Below are positions 1-7,541 of a DNA stretch of 64,000 nt, in pieces. Below the pieces are notes generated by a model. That model was not told where the DNA came from. It saw only the letters and a list, made by a program, of their open reading frames with translations, and made no database searches. A program made the position numbers and the translations under genes. Source of the DNA: RUG12461 sp045657665 (GTDB lineage Bacteria; Bacillota; Clostridia; Lachnospirales; Lachnospiraceae); the NCBI GenBank assembly GCA_045657665.1, contig JAZOTN010000033.1, forward strand, positions 1 through 64,000. Direction: 5' to 3'. Numbering within the stretch: position 1 is the first letter of the stretch; every line of letters begins with the position of its first letter.

Positions 1-1
1 C

Positions 2-134
2 GAAAAAAGTGCTTACCAAAGCATGGAAAAAACTGCTTACCATAAACTGAAAAAAGTGCTTACCGTGGATAGAAAAAACTCCTTACCGCGGATGGAAAAA
101 AGTGCTTACCATACCAGAGAAAAAAGTCCTTGAC
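2..134. repeat. Six-copy tandem repeat array with 23-24 bp period
   Basis: Six copies of a 16-bp unit (plus strand GAAAAAAGTGCTTACC, minus strand GGTAAGCACTTTTTTC) begin at 2, 26, 49, 72, 95 and 119. They are separated by 7-8 bp of unrelated sequence. Copies 2 and 4 carry C for G at the eighth position, and the last copy (119-134) is degenerate and ends in TTGAC. The array probably continues left of the window. The short gaps rule out a CRISPR. Iterons, recombinase arm sites or a minisatellite at an element end are all possible. The copies run into the 3' end of the small minus-strand gene at 60-266. Confidence 0.85.
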
Positions 135-266
135 ATTTGCATTTTGAGCCGCGCCATATTTTTCAACAGGCTTTTTATCCGTCCGCTTATTCTCAGGCTT
201 TGCCTTTTCATATATATTTTTCTTAAAACCTACATCAAACGATGTATATCCGCCAATCTTACTCAT
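60..266 (-). CDS. Small unknown protein whose 3' end runs into the repeat array
   Basis: This minus-strand reading frame of 68 codons begins with MSKIGGYTSFDVGFKKN. The ATG at 266 is preceded by a strong AAGGAGG site, so translation is plausible. Upstream codons are open but the in-frame start further out lacks a ribosome binding site. The last ~20 residues are encoded by three copies of the tandem repeat, and the stop codon is the TAA within a repeat unit. The original C-terminus therefore seems to have been lost when the array formed or inserted. It follows the 316-864 gene on the same strand and may be the last member of that operon. No family recognised. Confidence 0.45.
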   Translation of the reverse strand: MSKIGGYTSFDVGFKKNIYEKAKPENKRTDKKPVEKYGAAQNANVKDFFLWYGKHFFPSAVRSFFYPR

Positions 267-315
267 GAAATCGACCTCCTTATCAGAATTCCGCATCCTT
301 GCGCATGAAAATATA

Positions 316-864
316 TCACACTTTCACATCCACATTATTTCCTGCTGGTTCTGATACAGATCCCGTGCTTACAGTAATACCGGAAGATACAATATCAACC
401 GATGCGCCATCCAGCACCGTACCCTCTGTAGATACCGTTGTAGCCTCATCAGATACTTCACCGCTCTCCGATGTGGATACTTTAGCCTTTTCGATTCTTT
501 CTTCTGCTGCTTCTTTTTCGGCTTTCTTCTTCTCGGCAGCCTTCTCAGCCTTCTTCTTTTCAGCAGCCTTTTCAGCTCTTTGAGCTTCCAGATCTTCCTT
601 GGATGCCTTCTGCAAATCCTCATTCGCCGTGGTCAATGTGTTTATAGTTGTTTCAGCAAGTTCTGCTGATTTCTTTTGCGTTTTTTCAAGTTCCTCTTTT
701 TTCTTCGTCACATCTCCGCCGCGTGCGGAATCAAGTTTTATTTCCGCGTCAAGTACACCGGCATGACCATCCATCTGTCTCTTGGTCGCATGCTGAACAT
801 GTGCAATCTGCCTTGATGTATTCGCTGACAAAAGTGCCCCAGTCATAATACTCGATAATGCCAT
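316..864 (-). CDS. Hypothetical coiled-coil protein with Lys/Glu/Ala-rich centre
   Basis: This encodes 182 residues. It starts at an ATG behind AAAGGAGGGCG. The N-terminus (MALSSIMTGALLSANTSRQ) is mildly hydrophobic. Residues ~50-130 are a charged helical stretch with imperfect repeats of the type EKAAEKKKAEKAAEKKKAE. The C-terminal ~50 residues are Ser/Thr/Val-rich with little charge. No signal peptidase site, lipobox or enzymatic motif is visible. It is transcribed with the two DUF6033-like genes upstream, shares their charged-helix character, and is preceded by the same 20-bp palindrome. Function unknown; a structural or surface-associated role is only a guess. Confidence 0.6.
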   Translation of the reverse strand: MALSSIMTGALLSANTSRQIAHVQHATKRQMDGHAGVLDAEIKLDSARGGDVTKKKEELEKTQKKSAELAETTINTLTTANEDLQKASKEDLEAQRAEKAAEKKKAEKAAEKKKAEKEAAEERIEKAKVSTSESGEVSDEATTVSTEGTVLDGASVDIVSSGITVSTGSVSEPAGNNVDVKV

Positions 865-890
865 TTTTACGCCCTCCTTTAGCTTGGCTG

Positions 891-910
891 ATAGGAAATC
901 CGTTTCCTAT
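891..910 (-). promoter_or_regulatory. 20-bp palindrome in the leader of the 316-864 gene
   Basis: The sequence is ATAGGAAATCCGTTTCCTAT: two 8-bp arms around TCCG. It sits between the stop codon of the DUF6033-like gene (914) and the ribosome binding site of the gene starting at 864. An identical copy lies at 1531-1550. No T-run follows in the direction of transcription, so a terminator is less likely than an RNA-processing or translational element. Confidence 0.6.
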
Positions 911-913
911 GAT

Positions 914-1498
914 TTATGCTCTTAAATCAAATGCACCACCAGAAAGCAGCGTCATCTTTCCCGACAGCTTCATCGTGAACTGATTTGTCAGATCCTCCAA
1001 ATCCTTTCCTCTAAACTCCATGTTAAATGAAGACTCATCCGTCTTTTTTTCTTGCTGCTTCTGTTCAAGTTTTTTCTCAGCTTCTTTTTGCTCTGCTCTT
1101 TTCTCTTTAATATTTTCCAGCCACTTGTCTATCTCCGGATCTGTACTTCCTTCATCCCCAAATACACCTACCGTTGTCATTGTGCTGTATTCTTCTCCAA
1201 ACTCAATGGAAACCGATTTAAGCGTCCCACCGTGCGCTATGGAAGATTTCTGCGCGGCCTCAATATAATCCGGCACTTTTGACAATTCTCTTTCCAGCCA
1301 TTCTCCTGTTTTTTCATCTGACATAGCCTTCCGCATCAGTCCGCCTGTGACAGACACAGAAGCGCTCTTCCCTGGAGTCAGGCACCCGAACTTCTGCGTC
1401 AGATAATTTGAATAGTCCTTCACAGTAGTAAATTTTCTGTTTGATGTACTTCCAGAGTTATTTACAGTATTTTGATTATAGGAACCGCTTATTCTCAT
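914..1498 (-). CDS. DUF6033-like protein A
   Basis: About 194 residues. I chose the ATG at 1498 because it has a GAGG nine bases upstream; a GTG five codons earlier (1513) is also open but badly spaced. Residues ~20-110 resemble the Lachnospiraceae DUF6033 pattern: a VKDYxNYLTQKFGCL motif, a short Gly/Ser beta segment, then an EKTGEWLERELSKVP helix and an SVSIEFGEEYSTMTTV strand. Residues ~125-160 are a charged helix rich in E, K and Q. The C-terminus has FNMEFRGKDLEDLTNQFTMKL. No signal peptide. It lies in a minus-strand run with the related gene 1554-2243, downstream of LytTR-type boxes. DUF6033 membership is from memory of the family pattern. Confidence 0.6.
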   Translation of the reverse strand: MRISGSYNQNTVNNSGSTSNRKFTTVKDYSNYLTQKFGCLTPGKSASVSVTGGLMRKAMSDEKTGEWLERELSKVPDYIEAAQKSSIAHGGTLKSVSIEFGEEYSTMTTVGVFGDEGSTDPEIDKWLENIKEKRAEQKEAEKKLEQKQQEKKTDESSFNMEFRGKDLEDLTNQFTMKLSGKMTLLSGGAFDLRA

Positions 1499-1530
1499 AT
1501 TACTAATCCTCACTTCCTTTGACTTTGCAA

Positions 1531-1550
1531 ATAGGAAATCCGTTTCCTAT
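1531..1550 (-). promoter_or_regulatory. Second identical 20-bp palindrome, leader of DUF6033-like A
   Basis: ATAGGAAATCCGTTTCCTAT, identical to 891-910, lies directly after the stop codon of the upstream gene (1554) and ~20 bp before the ribosome binding site of DUF6033-like A. A degenerate copy (ATAAAATCCGTTTCAT) occupies 2271-2286, just before the ribosome binding site of DUF6033-like B. The constant position before each gene suggests a conserved leader element. Confidence 0.6.
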
Positions 1551-1553
1551 GCT

Positions 1554-2243
1554 TTATGCATTCTCATCAAAGAACGATACAGTTTGTGCTAAGTCGGCAC
1601 TTTGATACGATCCAAGATTACCGCTTACATTGCTGAAACGGTCTAAGTAAGCCTCCCTTTCACTCCGCTTTTTTTCCATGCGTTCTTCAAACTCTTGCTT
1701 TTCTCTACGCTTTTCTTCAATGCGGGCTTCAGCTTCTTCTTTTTCTTTCCGTTTTTTTCTCAATCGCTCTTCTATTGATTGACTCTTACTTGGCTTACTC
1801 TGACCATTATTTACACTATTTGCAGTTCTCATGCCTCCACATGATGACTGCCGGTTCCCATCTGCATCGTATGTAACAGTCCTTCCTCCCAATTCAACAC
1901 CATCACGCTTCGCAAATGAATACACCTGAGAATTTGCAGCAACCTCACCAGATAAATTCCACTCTACCTTTTTCGCAAATTCCGGATCATTAGCCATCTT
2001 TTTAAGGCAGTCATAGGAAAGGTTTACAACAACCTTGTTTGAGCTACATCTCAATTCTCCACCACTTGTATTAAATGAAATGCCGGGGAATTTCTTACAT
2101 AAGCTCTCATAATAATCCTGTACCTTATCTTTGCTACTTTTTTCTTTTTCAACCGTTCTCTTCTCAGTCTGATCACTGCCTTGGGTAGCATTGATTCCAT
2201 TACTATAATAACTGTCGATACGGTTTGTTATCTCCATAGGCAT
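1554..2243 (-). CDS. DUF6033-like protein B
   Basis: 229 residues, starting at the ATG behind AAAGGAGG (spacing 8). The N-terminal ~35 residues are polar and disordered. Residues ~40-130 contain KVQDYYESLCKKFPG, a short Gly-rich turn, NLSYDCLKKMANDPEFAKK and VEWNLSGEV, matching the order of elements in the neighbouring DUF6033-like A. A charged coiled coil (ERLRKKRKEKEEAEARIEE and following) spans ~155-200. It is the first gene after a LytTR-type box pair (2362-2391), so it is probably the lead gene of an operon activated by the adjacent response regulator. Paralogy with A is visible; function is unknown. Confidence 0.6.
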   Translation of the reverse strand: MPMEITNRIDSYYSNGINATQGSDQTEKRTVEKEKSSKDKVQDYYESLCKKFPGISFNTSGGELRCSSNKVVVNLSYDCLKKMANDPEFAKKVEWNLSGEVAANSQVYSFAKRDGVELGGRTVTYDADGNRQSSCGGMRTANSVNNGQSKPSKSQSIEERLRKKRKEKEEAEARIEEKRREKQEFEERMEKKRSEREAYLDRFSNVSGNLGSYQSADLAQTVSFFDENA

Positions 2244-2361
2244 GCCATCGTCCTCCTTTATTCTTCAATCATAAAATCCGTTTCATTCAATTATGACGGG
2301 ATAGATATTCTTATCTAATCTCTTTTTCGGAAGCCGCAAAACAGATATAAACCCCTATGTA

Positions 2362-2391
2362 GTGAACGGCAAGTTTATTGATGTGAACGGT
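2362..2391 (-). promoter_or_regulatory. LytTR-type tandem binding boxes before the DUF6033 operon
   Basis: On the minus strand two 9-bp boxes, ACCGTTCAC (2383-2391) and GCCGTTCAC (2362-2370), are separated by exactly 12 bp, giving a 21-bp start-to-start period. This is the classical arrangement for LytTR-domain regulators of the AgrA/ComE/BlpR type. The pair lies directly after the kinase gene and ~120 bp upstream of DUF6033-like B, facing it. A near-identical pair stands before the regulator gene (4554-4583). Confidence 0.75.
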
Positions 2392-2396
2392 AAATC

Positions 2397-3773
2397 TCAC
2401 CCTGGGATCATCATCAAAGCCGTAAAGATCACCATATTCCCTTCATGCTCCAGCTGAATGGTACCATAGTATTTCTCAGTGATCCGCTTCATATTCATAA
2501 GCCCATAACCGTGGCTTTCCTTATCATCCTTTGATGTCTCTGGAAGCCCGATCTGGGGATCCAGCATAAGTTTCCCGGCAAAACTGTTCTTTACCTGTAT
2601 CAGATAGGCATTGTTATTCTTCCAGGCCTTCACTTCAACATACGGATCCTTGCTTCCTGATGCCGCCCTTATCGCATTGGACAGTGCATTATTCAAAATG
2701 ACACCGATATCGATGGATTCCACCTTCCCACTTGTCGGATAATGGAAATTCTGGGTAAAAGATATGCCTGCTTCTTCAGCTTCTCGCATCTTTTCAGATA
2801 TAACGATATCCGTGACAGGATTCCCAGTCTTTACGTTGATTTCCGGCATAGGGAATCCATTTTGCCACTCATTAAGGTATTTTGCCGCCTCCTCAGTCTC
2901 GCCTTTGTCAAGCAAATTCCCAAGAACCATGATATGGTTATTGGTATCATGTCTTATCCCTCGGATATCGGAATACAGTGCTTCTATCGTATGCACATGT
3001 CCTGACAGTTCCTCCACCTGCTTGGATACAAGGGCATTCTGCAGTGCATCCTCCTGTGACTGCTTCATACGCTGATAAGAGTACATGACCGTAATAGCAG
3101 CCAGAAATGCTATCACTCCAAACAGCGCACGGATCCCGTCGTAAACCGGGTAATTATTCCATACATATTCCCCGGAAGTGTTCACATATACATCCGAAAG
3201 AAATGAACTGATCCAATATCCGGCGATAACAGCTACATAGGGAGAGGCAAGCAATGTCAGCTCCCTCCACTCCATCCTCACATTCTTCCTGGCATATATC
3301 TTTTCCGAAATAAATATCTCCAAAAACAGCAAAGCATTTTCTACCGCAACAAGCAGGACCAGGGCAATGACAAACCATACAAACTGCTTCCCCGGATTGT
3401 CCGATATCTCTCTCATAAAGGTAAGACCACTTATCAGCTTCCAAGGCAGAGCTGCGATCACCTGGGATATCCACAGGAACATATATATCGTCATTGAAAG
3501 AAAAACCCTCTGAGGCACGTTTCTTCTTTCACAAAGCAATGATGTAAGACAAACTGCAATGATCCCGATAATATATGCCACCACGCCCGACATGGAAAAC
3601 GGTATCAGATAAAGAACCGTCATTACTGCAAAGAATACTGTTCCTGTCAGGACTGCTGACTTCTTTTTTATCATATAAGGGACATAGAACCTTGCAACAA
3701 GGATCGCACTGACAAACAGTCCTGCTATGGCAGATACCGTACTGGCTATATCCCACATTCTTTCCATACTCAT
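2397..3773 (-). CDS. GHKL-domain sensor histidine kinase (AgrC-like)
   Basis: 458 residues. The N-terminal ~225 residues form about six hydrophobic membrane segments with short loops, as in AgrC-type peptide sensors. A helical dimerisation region follows with the phospho-acceptor stretch RGIRHDTNNHIMVLG (~270-285). The C-terminal ATPase has an N-box (NNALSNAIRAA, ~365) and a G-box (SHGYGLMNMKRI, ~420), both of GHKL type. The start ATG overlaps the stop of the response regulator gene by four bases, so the two are translationally coupled. In this family the ligand is usually a secreted peptide. No AgrB or AgrD gene is visible nearby, so the signal is unknown. Confidence 0.88.
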   Translation of the reverse strand: MSMERMWDIASTVSAIAGLFVSAILVARFYVPYMIKKKSAVLTGTVFFAVMTVLYLIPFSMSGVVAYIIGIIAVCLTSLLCERRNVPQRVFLSMTIYMFLWISQVIAALPWKLISGLTFMREISDNPGKQFVWFVIALVLLVAVENALLFLEIFISEKIYARKNVRMEWRELTLLASPYVAVIAGYWISSFLSDVYVNTSGEYVWNNYPVYDGIRALFGVIAFLAAITVMYSYQRMKQSQEDALQNALVSKQVEELSGHVHTIEALYSDIRGIRHDTNNHIMVLGNLLDKGETEEAAKYLNEWQNGFPMPEINVKTGNPVTDIVISEKMREAEEAGISFTQNFHYPTSGKVESIDIGVILNNALSNAIRAASGSKDPYVEVKAWKNNNAYLIQVKNSFAGKLMLDPQIGLPETSKDDKESHGYGLMNMKRITEKYYGTIQLEHEGNMVIFTALMMIPG

Positions 3774-4483
3774 GAATCAATCCCCCTGCGGCTGTATTCC
3801 AGATAAGCTTTAAGGAAGCCGTCATATTCCCTTCTTGATATAGGGATATTGTCTCCACCCGTGAGTGTTACTGACGTGCGGTCATATCTCTCCACATATT
3901 TCATATTTACAAGATAAGACCTATGTATACGGTAGAAATCCTTCCCGACAAGATTTTCAAGCACTGATAACTGTCCGTAATACTCTATGCTTTCATTCTT
4001 CATGTGAAGGATCGTCTTTCGGTCATATACCTCCGCATATAAAAGCAGGGACAGATTCACCCTGATATGCGATGTGCCGGACTGGATTTCAATATATTTA
4101 TCATGCTTACAGGATTCTGCCCCCGATCTCTTCAAGTCCTTTACCGCATTTTCAAGCACTTCCTTAAGTTTCTCATCAGCCACCGGCTTCACAAGAAAGT
4201 GGAACGCACGAAGATCAAATGAATTGAACACCTGGTCTTCTTCACCCGTAATAAAGATCAGAATCTTTCTCCAATCCCTGTCCCGTAGTATCTTTGCCAC
4301 ATCCATACCACTCATCCCAGGCATTCTGATATCAAGCAACAGGATATCCGGCAAATCATCCGCATTAAGCAAATCCTCTCCGGATGTATATGTCATAATC
4401 TCTGCCTCAGGACAGATCTTTCCAACTTTCTCGGCAAGGATGGCGCATATTCTTTTTTCATCATCACAAATATCAATTCTCAT
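3770..4483 (-). CDS. LytTR-type response regulator (AgrA-like)
   Basis: 237 residues, starting at an ATG behind GGAGGG. The receiver domain (1-~125) has the acidic pair CDDEKR, the phospho-acceptor Asp in ILLLDIRMPG, and the conserved Lys in FLVKPV. The C-terminal half (~140-235) is a LytTR DNA-binding domain, with the typical DFYRIHRSYLVNMKYVERYD and ISRREYDGF segments. It is the first gene of the operon with the GHKL kinase. LytTR-type direct repeats occur upstream of it (4554-4583) and upstream of the DUF6033 operon (2362-2391). This suggests autoregulation and control of that cargo. Confidence 0.9.
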   Translation of the reverse strand: MRIDICDDEKRICAILAEKVGKICPEAEIMTYTSGEDLLNADDLPDILLLDIRMPGMSGMDVAKILRDRDWRKILIFITGEEDQVFNSFDLRAFHFLVKPVADEKLKEVLENAVKDLKRSGAESCKHDKYIEIQSGTSHIRVNLSLLLYAEVYDRKTILHMKNESIEYYGQLSVLENLVGKDFYRIHRSYLVNMKYVERYDRTSVTLTGGDNIPISRREYDGFLKAYLEYSRRGIDS

Positions 4484-4512
4484 GATATCCCTCCATCTGC
4501 GTATACTTTATT

Positions 4513-4583
4513 ATTATATCGGATACCAAATCCTGTTTTCTGCTACCGATGATGTGAATGGTCGTTTTTTTGCAGTGAATGGT
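4513..4583 (-). promoter_or_regulatory. LytTR-type tandem boxes and -10 element of the regulator operon
   Basis: On the minus strand two identical 9-bp boxes ACCATTCAC (4575-4583 and 4554-4562) are separated by 12 bp, a 21-bp period. A TATAAT hexamer follows at 4513-4518, ~35 bp after the second box. No recognisable -35 hexamer lies at the proper spacing, as expected of an activator-dependent promoter. The boxes resemble the ACCATTC-type sites I recall for BlpR-like bacteriocin regulators. They lie 70-100 bp upstream of the response regulator start. Confidence 0.72.
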
Positions 4584-4591
4584 ATATATAT

Positions 4592-5857
4592 TTATCGACT
4601 TAAATCGTTTTTCTTGTGCGTAGGATTTCTTTCCTCATTATGTCGCTTTGCTTCCTTCTGTGCTTCGACAAGTTTTGCCCTAAGTGATACCCTTGTCTGC
4701 TCTGCATGTCCGGCGATCTTTCTTCCTATTTCCTTAGTCTTTTCTATTACCGATGTCAATTTCTTCATCACTTTCTTAATTACCGGAAGTGTCTTTTCGG
4801 GATTCGGTATCTCCACAAAGACTTTTCCAGTGCTTGATTTAACAGGATGCTCCAGTGCTTTTGCAAAATCTATTATACTGTCGTAATCATCTTTATCTGC
4901 CCCAAGGTCTGTCAATCCGTCCTTAAGTTCTTTTATTGCCGGGAATTCTTTTTTCTCTAATTCTTCAAGCCATTTTTCCGTGTCTTCTTCCGCAATCAGC
5001 TTTGCTTCCTGAATATTTACGATCTCACTTTGTACCTGCTTTACCTGCTCATTCGCATCAATCACAGACTGATCTGCTGCTACCTTTATCTCTTTTGCAT
5101 TTCTTGTAGCCTCTATGGCTTCCTCCATAGCACTCTGTGCTTTTAGCTCTGCTATAGTGCGATTGCCCCCGATAGTAGTACCGTTAAGTACCGGAAACAA
5201 TCCCTTCTGTGAATGCTGATCCATATATTCCTGCAGTACCCTATGGAACACATTCATTTCTGTCATATTCATAAGTTCCTTGGCGCAGACCTTAACCCTT
5301 GGTTCCTTGTCAGGATGCTTTTCGTTCCACTTTTTATCATCTACTATGGGGATGAAGAGGAAGTGCATATGTGGAGTAGTCTCGTCCATATGTACATATG
5401 CCGATATCACGTTCTTTTCCCCGTATCTTTCTGATAAGAACTTGTAAGATAATTCAAAGAACTGTTTTGTCTGTTCGTCCGTATAATATATCTCTGTTAA
5501 CCTCGGTGCCGTTTCTGTAGTAACCGTTCCGTCTCTGTGATGAACTTCCCTTTCTTCATAGATAATGTTCCCGTTTTCATCCTCCATTGGAACATGTGTA
5601 GGAAGTGTTACACACCAGCTACCATAAACAACCACATCCGCACGGTTCATACATTTCACATTCGGATCAGAAAGTCTTGCTTCGAGTCTTTCCCTTTGTT
5701 CCCCGCCTTCGGGACACATATTGTAGTTTAAGTGCGTTCTTGTTGGATCAATACGCTTATTCCCGAAGGTTATATATTGTCCGTTCTCATCCTTTTTTCT
5801 TTCACAATGGGCAAATAATCCGTAATCACCTCTTGTGAATTTTTCAAAATTAGCCAT
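4592..5857 (-). CDS. MobV-family (Pre/Mob) plasmid-type relaxase
   Basis: 421 residues. It nicks the origin of transfer of a mobilizable element and carries the strand into the recipient. The N-terminal catalytic domain (~1-215) has the histidine-rich motif HMDETTPHMHFLFIP, typical of MobV, and upstream LNYNMCPEGG. A long charged helical region follows (~240-400). I chose the ATG at 5857 with AAAGGCGG six bases upstream; a GTG two codons earlier is possible. A cluster of strong inverted repeats lies immediately upstream (5878-5984), the usual place of a MobV oriT. The neighbouring Xis, regulator and integrase genes indicate an integrated element. Confidence 0.92.
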   Translation of the reverse strand: MANFEKFTRGDYGLFAHCERKKDENGQYITFGNKRIDPTRTHLNYNMCPEGGEQRERLEARLSDPNVKCMNRADVVVYGSWCVTLPTHVPMEDENGNIIYEEREVHHRDGTVTTETAPRLTEIYYTDEQTKQFFELSYKFLSERYGEKNVISAYVHMDETTPHMHFLFIPIVDDKKWNEKHPDKEPRVKVCAKELMNMTEMNVFHRVLQEYMDQHSQKGLFPVLNGTTIGGNRTIAELKAQSAMEEAIEATRNAKEIKVAADQSVIDANEQVKQVQSEIVNIQEAKLIAEEDTEKWLEELEKKEFPAIKELKDGLTDLGADKDDYDSIIDFAKALEHPVKSSTGKVFVEIPNPEKTLPVIKKVMKKLTSVIEKTKEIGRKIAGHAEQTRVSLRAKLVEAQKEAKRHNEERNPTHKKNDLSR

Positions 5858-5877
5858 AGTCACCGCCTTTCCGAACC

Positions 5878-5984
5878 CAAAATCTTTTTTGGTATAGGCA
5901 AGCTATACCAAAATGAGATTTTGGTAGCTTGCTCAGGGCGCTGCCCCGAGACCCTGCAGGAGCCAAACATAAGACGTTTGGCTC
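5878..5984. other. Candidate origin of transfer (inverted-repeat cluster)
   Basis: Between the relaxase start and the next gene lie two perfect inverted repeats. One has TTTTGGTATA (5887-5896) pairing with TATACCAAAA (5904-5913) around a 7-nt loop, and flanking AAAATC/GATTTT can extend the stem. The other has GAGCCAAAC (5960-5968) and GTTTGGCTC (5976-5984) around ATAAGAC. A GC-rich stretch with CAGGG/CCCTG arms separates them. MobV origins are normally short inverted repeats just upstream of mob, so this is the natural oriT candidate. The nick site itself cannot be assigned. Confidence 0.55.
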
Positions 5985-6045
5985 AGTTAAAGCCCTGCCG
6001 GATGATGAATGATCTTCGCCTCGGTACATCCTGTACCTTACTCGT

Positions 6046-6351
6046 TTATTCATCATGGTCGACATCCCTGTCTCCCGGTACAAACTGTTCCGAAGAAGAT
6101 ACATCCTTCTTCGATACAGCTTGTCCCTTTCCGGCAGTGCTTTCCCTGCTCGATGCCGCAGTATCGGCAAATTCGTTTGCGATTCTGCTAAAGTACGCAT
6201 CGAGCTTCTTAAGATCAGGTTCATCTCCGAAATACTTCCTTACGAGATCGGCAATCTTACGATTGTCCTTCTCTAAGGAACGTTCGTATCGTTCCCTGAT
6301 CTTATCCAGATCCTTCTTTAGTTCCATTGTTGATTTTTCTGCTCTTGGCAT
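6046..6351 (-). CDS. Small helical protein of the mobilization module
   Basis: 101 residues, starting at an ATG behind GAGAGGAAC. Residues ~5-60 are a charged helical segment (STMELKKDLDKIRERYERSLEKDNRKIADLVRKYFG), followed by a polar, Ser/Asp-rich tail. It lies between the oriT candidate and the Xis-like gene, all on the minus strand. Small proteins at this position in mobilizable elements often assist the relaxosome, but no ribbon-helix-helix or other DNA-binding motif is clear here. The assignment rests on context. Confidence 0.6.
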   Translation of the reverse strand: MPRAEKSTMELKKDLDKIRERYERSLEKDNRKIADLVRKYFGDEPDLKKLDAYFSRIANEFADTAASSRESTAGKGQAVSKKDVSSSEQFVPGDRDVDHDE

Positions 6352-6370
6352 TTTCTGTTCCTCTCTTTCT

Positions 6371-6592
6371 TTAGTAGTTGTACACAGCTTTTACCTCACT
6401 CTGATTGCGCAGGTCGTTCCCTTCATTCAGTTCCATGAAGGTCTCAATGGTATCCGCTCTGATAAGAAGTTTCCGTCCAACTTTCAGTACCGGAAGCTTC
6501 TTCCATTCGATCAACTTACGGAGTGTATTTCTCCCGATACCAGTACACTCTGCAGCTTCATCGATGGAATATGCCATCTTTGATTCACGCAT
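6371..6592 (-). CDS. Excisionase-type helix-turn-helix protein
   Basis: 73 residues with GGAGG ten bases upstream of the ATG. The segment YSIDEAAECTGIGRNTLRKLIEWKKLPVLKVGRK is the MerR/Xis-type winged helix of the excisionase family: an alpha helix, a recognition helix, then a wing with a basic turn. It probably binds DNA at the element ends to steer excision by the integrase at 7542-8831, and may also regulate the mob genes downstream of it. It is divergent from the CI-like regulator at 6846. Confidence 0.8.
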   Translation of the reverse strand: MRESKMAYSIDEAAECTGIGRNTLRKLIEWKKLPVLKVGRKLLIRADTIETFMELNEGNDLRNQSEVKAVYNY

Positions 6593-6612
6593 TTTTCATT
6601 CCTCCTTTCAAT

Positions 6613-6711
6613 TTGCATTATGCAATTCTTTCTAAGCAGAATATATCGCAGGTTTTAAAATCTGTCAAGCAGATTGCAAATACATATTGTTTTAAACATT
6701 TGCATATTGCA
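6613..6711. promoter_or_regulatory. Divergent control region with TTGCAT-type palindromes
   Basis: The 253-bp divergent interval between Xis and the HTH regulator is AT-rich. It contains a perfect 13-bp palindrome TTGCATTATGCAA (6613-6625), ATTGCAAAT (6673-6681) and TTGCATATTGCA (6700-6711). Repeated TTGCAT/ATGCAA half sites in such a position are good candidates for operators of the CI-like protein at 6846. The first lies immediately upstream of the Xis ribosome binding site. Confidence 0.5.
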
Positions 6712-6845
6712 TTTTCTTTTGTTATGTGATACAGTACAGATGTACCAAACGGAAAGGGATTTTCGGTCAGGAATAATATGATTTTGATAACAGAAAAAAG
6801 TAACGATAAGCGGTACACTTACACCGAAAGAGGAGGCGTAAACAA

Positions 6846-7466
6846 ATGAAAGATAAAGATTTACGCAAGATGATAGGAAGCAGAATCAAGCAGAGACGTA
6901 CAGAGCTTAACCTTCATCAGAAATACATAGCAGAAAAGATGGATGTAAACACATCCACCATTCAAAGATATGAAGCAGGTACTATCGACAACACCAAGAA
7001 ACTCATCCTTGAGGGACTTGCTGATGCTCTCCACGTATCAGTTGAATGGCTCAAAGGTGAAACCGATGAGTACGAAACAGACATCACAGATAAGCGTGAT
7101 CTCCAAATCCGCGATCTTATGGGAAGACTATCTGTAAGCGATAAGGAAGAACTGTCAGATGAACAGTTCGCGTTCTCCAAAGACCTGCTCATATACATAC
7201 TCTCGGAGTATGAACTGTTCCTTGATTCTTTTAAATTCGGATGTACGAATTATAAGAATGATAAACAAAATAAAGATATTGCCAAGGCAATGGGAATTGA
7301 TTCCGTAAAGGAATACAACGAGATCATGTTCCTTAGAGAAGTGACTCGTTCCATCAATGCCTATAACGATATCGCGGATGTGATAAGACTCTACTCAAAG
7401 AGCCCTGAGAAGGCATCGGAAAGACTTGCCAACCTCATGGCTGACTTTGGCAGCGACGAGGAATAA
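6846..7466 (+). CDS. Cro/CI-family helix-turn-helix regulator
   Basis: 206 residues, start ATG behind GGAGG. The N-terminal ~65 residues form a classical lambda-repressor-like HTH (GSRIKQRRTELNLHQKYIAEK ... STIQRYEAGTI). The remaining ~140 residues are helical and without a recognised domain; no S24 peptidase catalytic residues are seen. It is divergently transcribed from the Xis and mobilization genes and is followed by the integrase 75 bp downstream. A role as repressor of element excision or transfer is inferred from this position. Confidence 0.85.
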   Translation: MKDKDLRKMIGSRIKQRRTELNLHQKYIAEKMDVNTSTIQRYEAGTIDNTKKLILEGLADALHVSVEWLKGETDEYETDITDKRDLQIRDLMGRLSVSDKEELSDEQFAFSKDLLIYILSEYELFLDSFKFGCTNYKNDKQNKDIAKAMGIDSVKEYNEIMFLREVTRSINAYNDIADVIRLYSKSPEKASERLANLMADFGSDEE

Positions 7467-7541
7467 ATCATATTCAGATATCTTATAGTAAAAAGCATTT
7501 CAACAGTTCCGATTGCCTCGTGAATGAAAGGAGCACAGTTT

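Noticed and set aside
2..134. CRISPR array
   Set aside because: The gaps between repeats are only 7-8 bp and no cas gene is present.
5850..6224. Minus-strand frame across the oriT candidate
   Set aside because: It overlaps the start of the relaxase and the small helical gene in other frames and translates inverted repeats.
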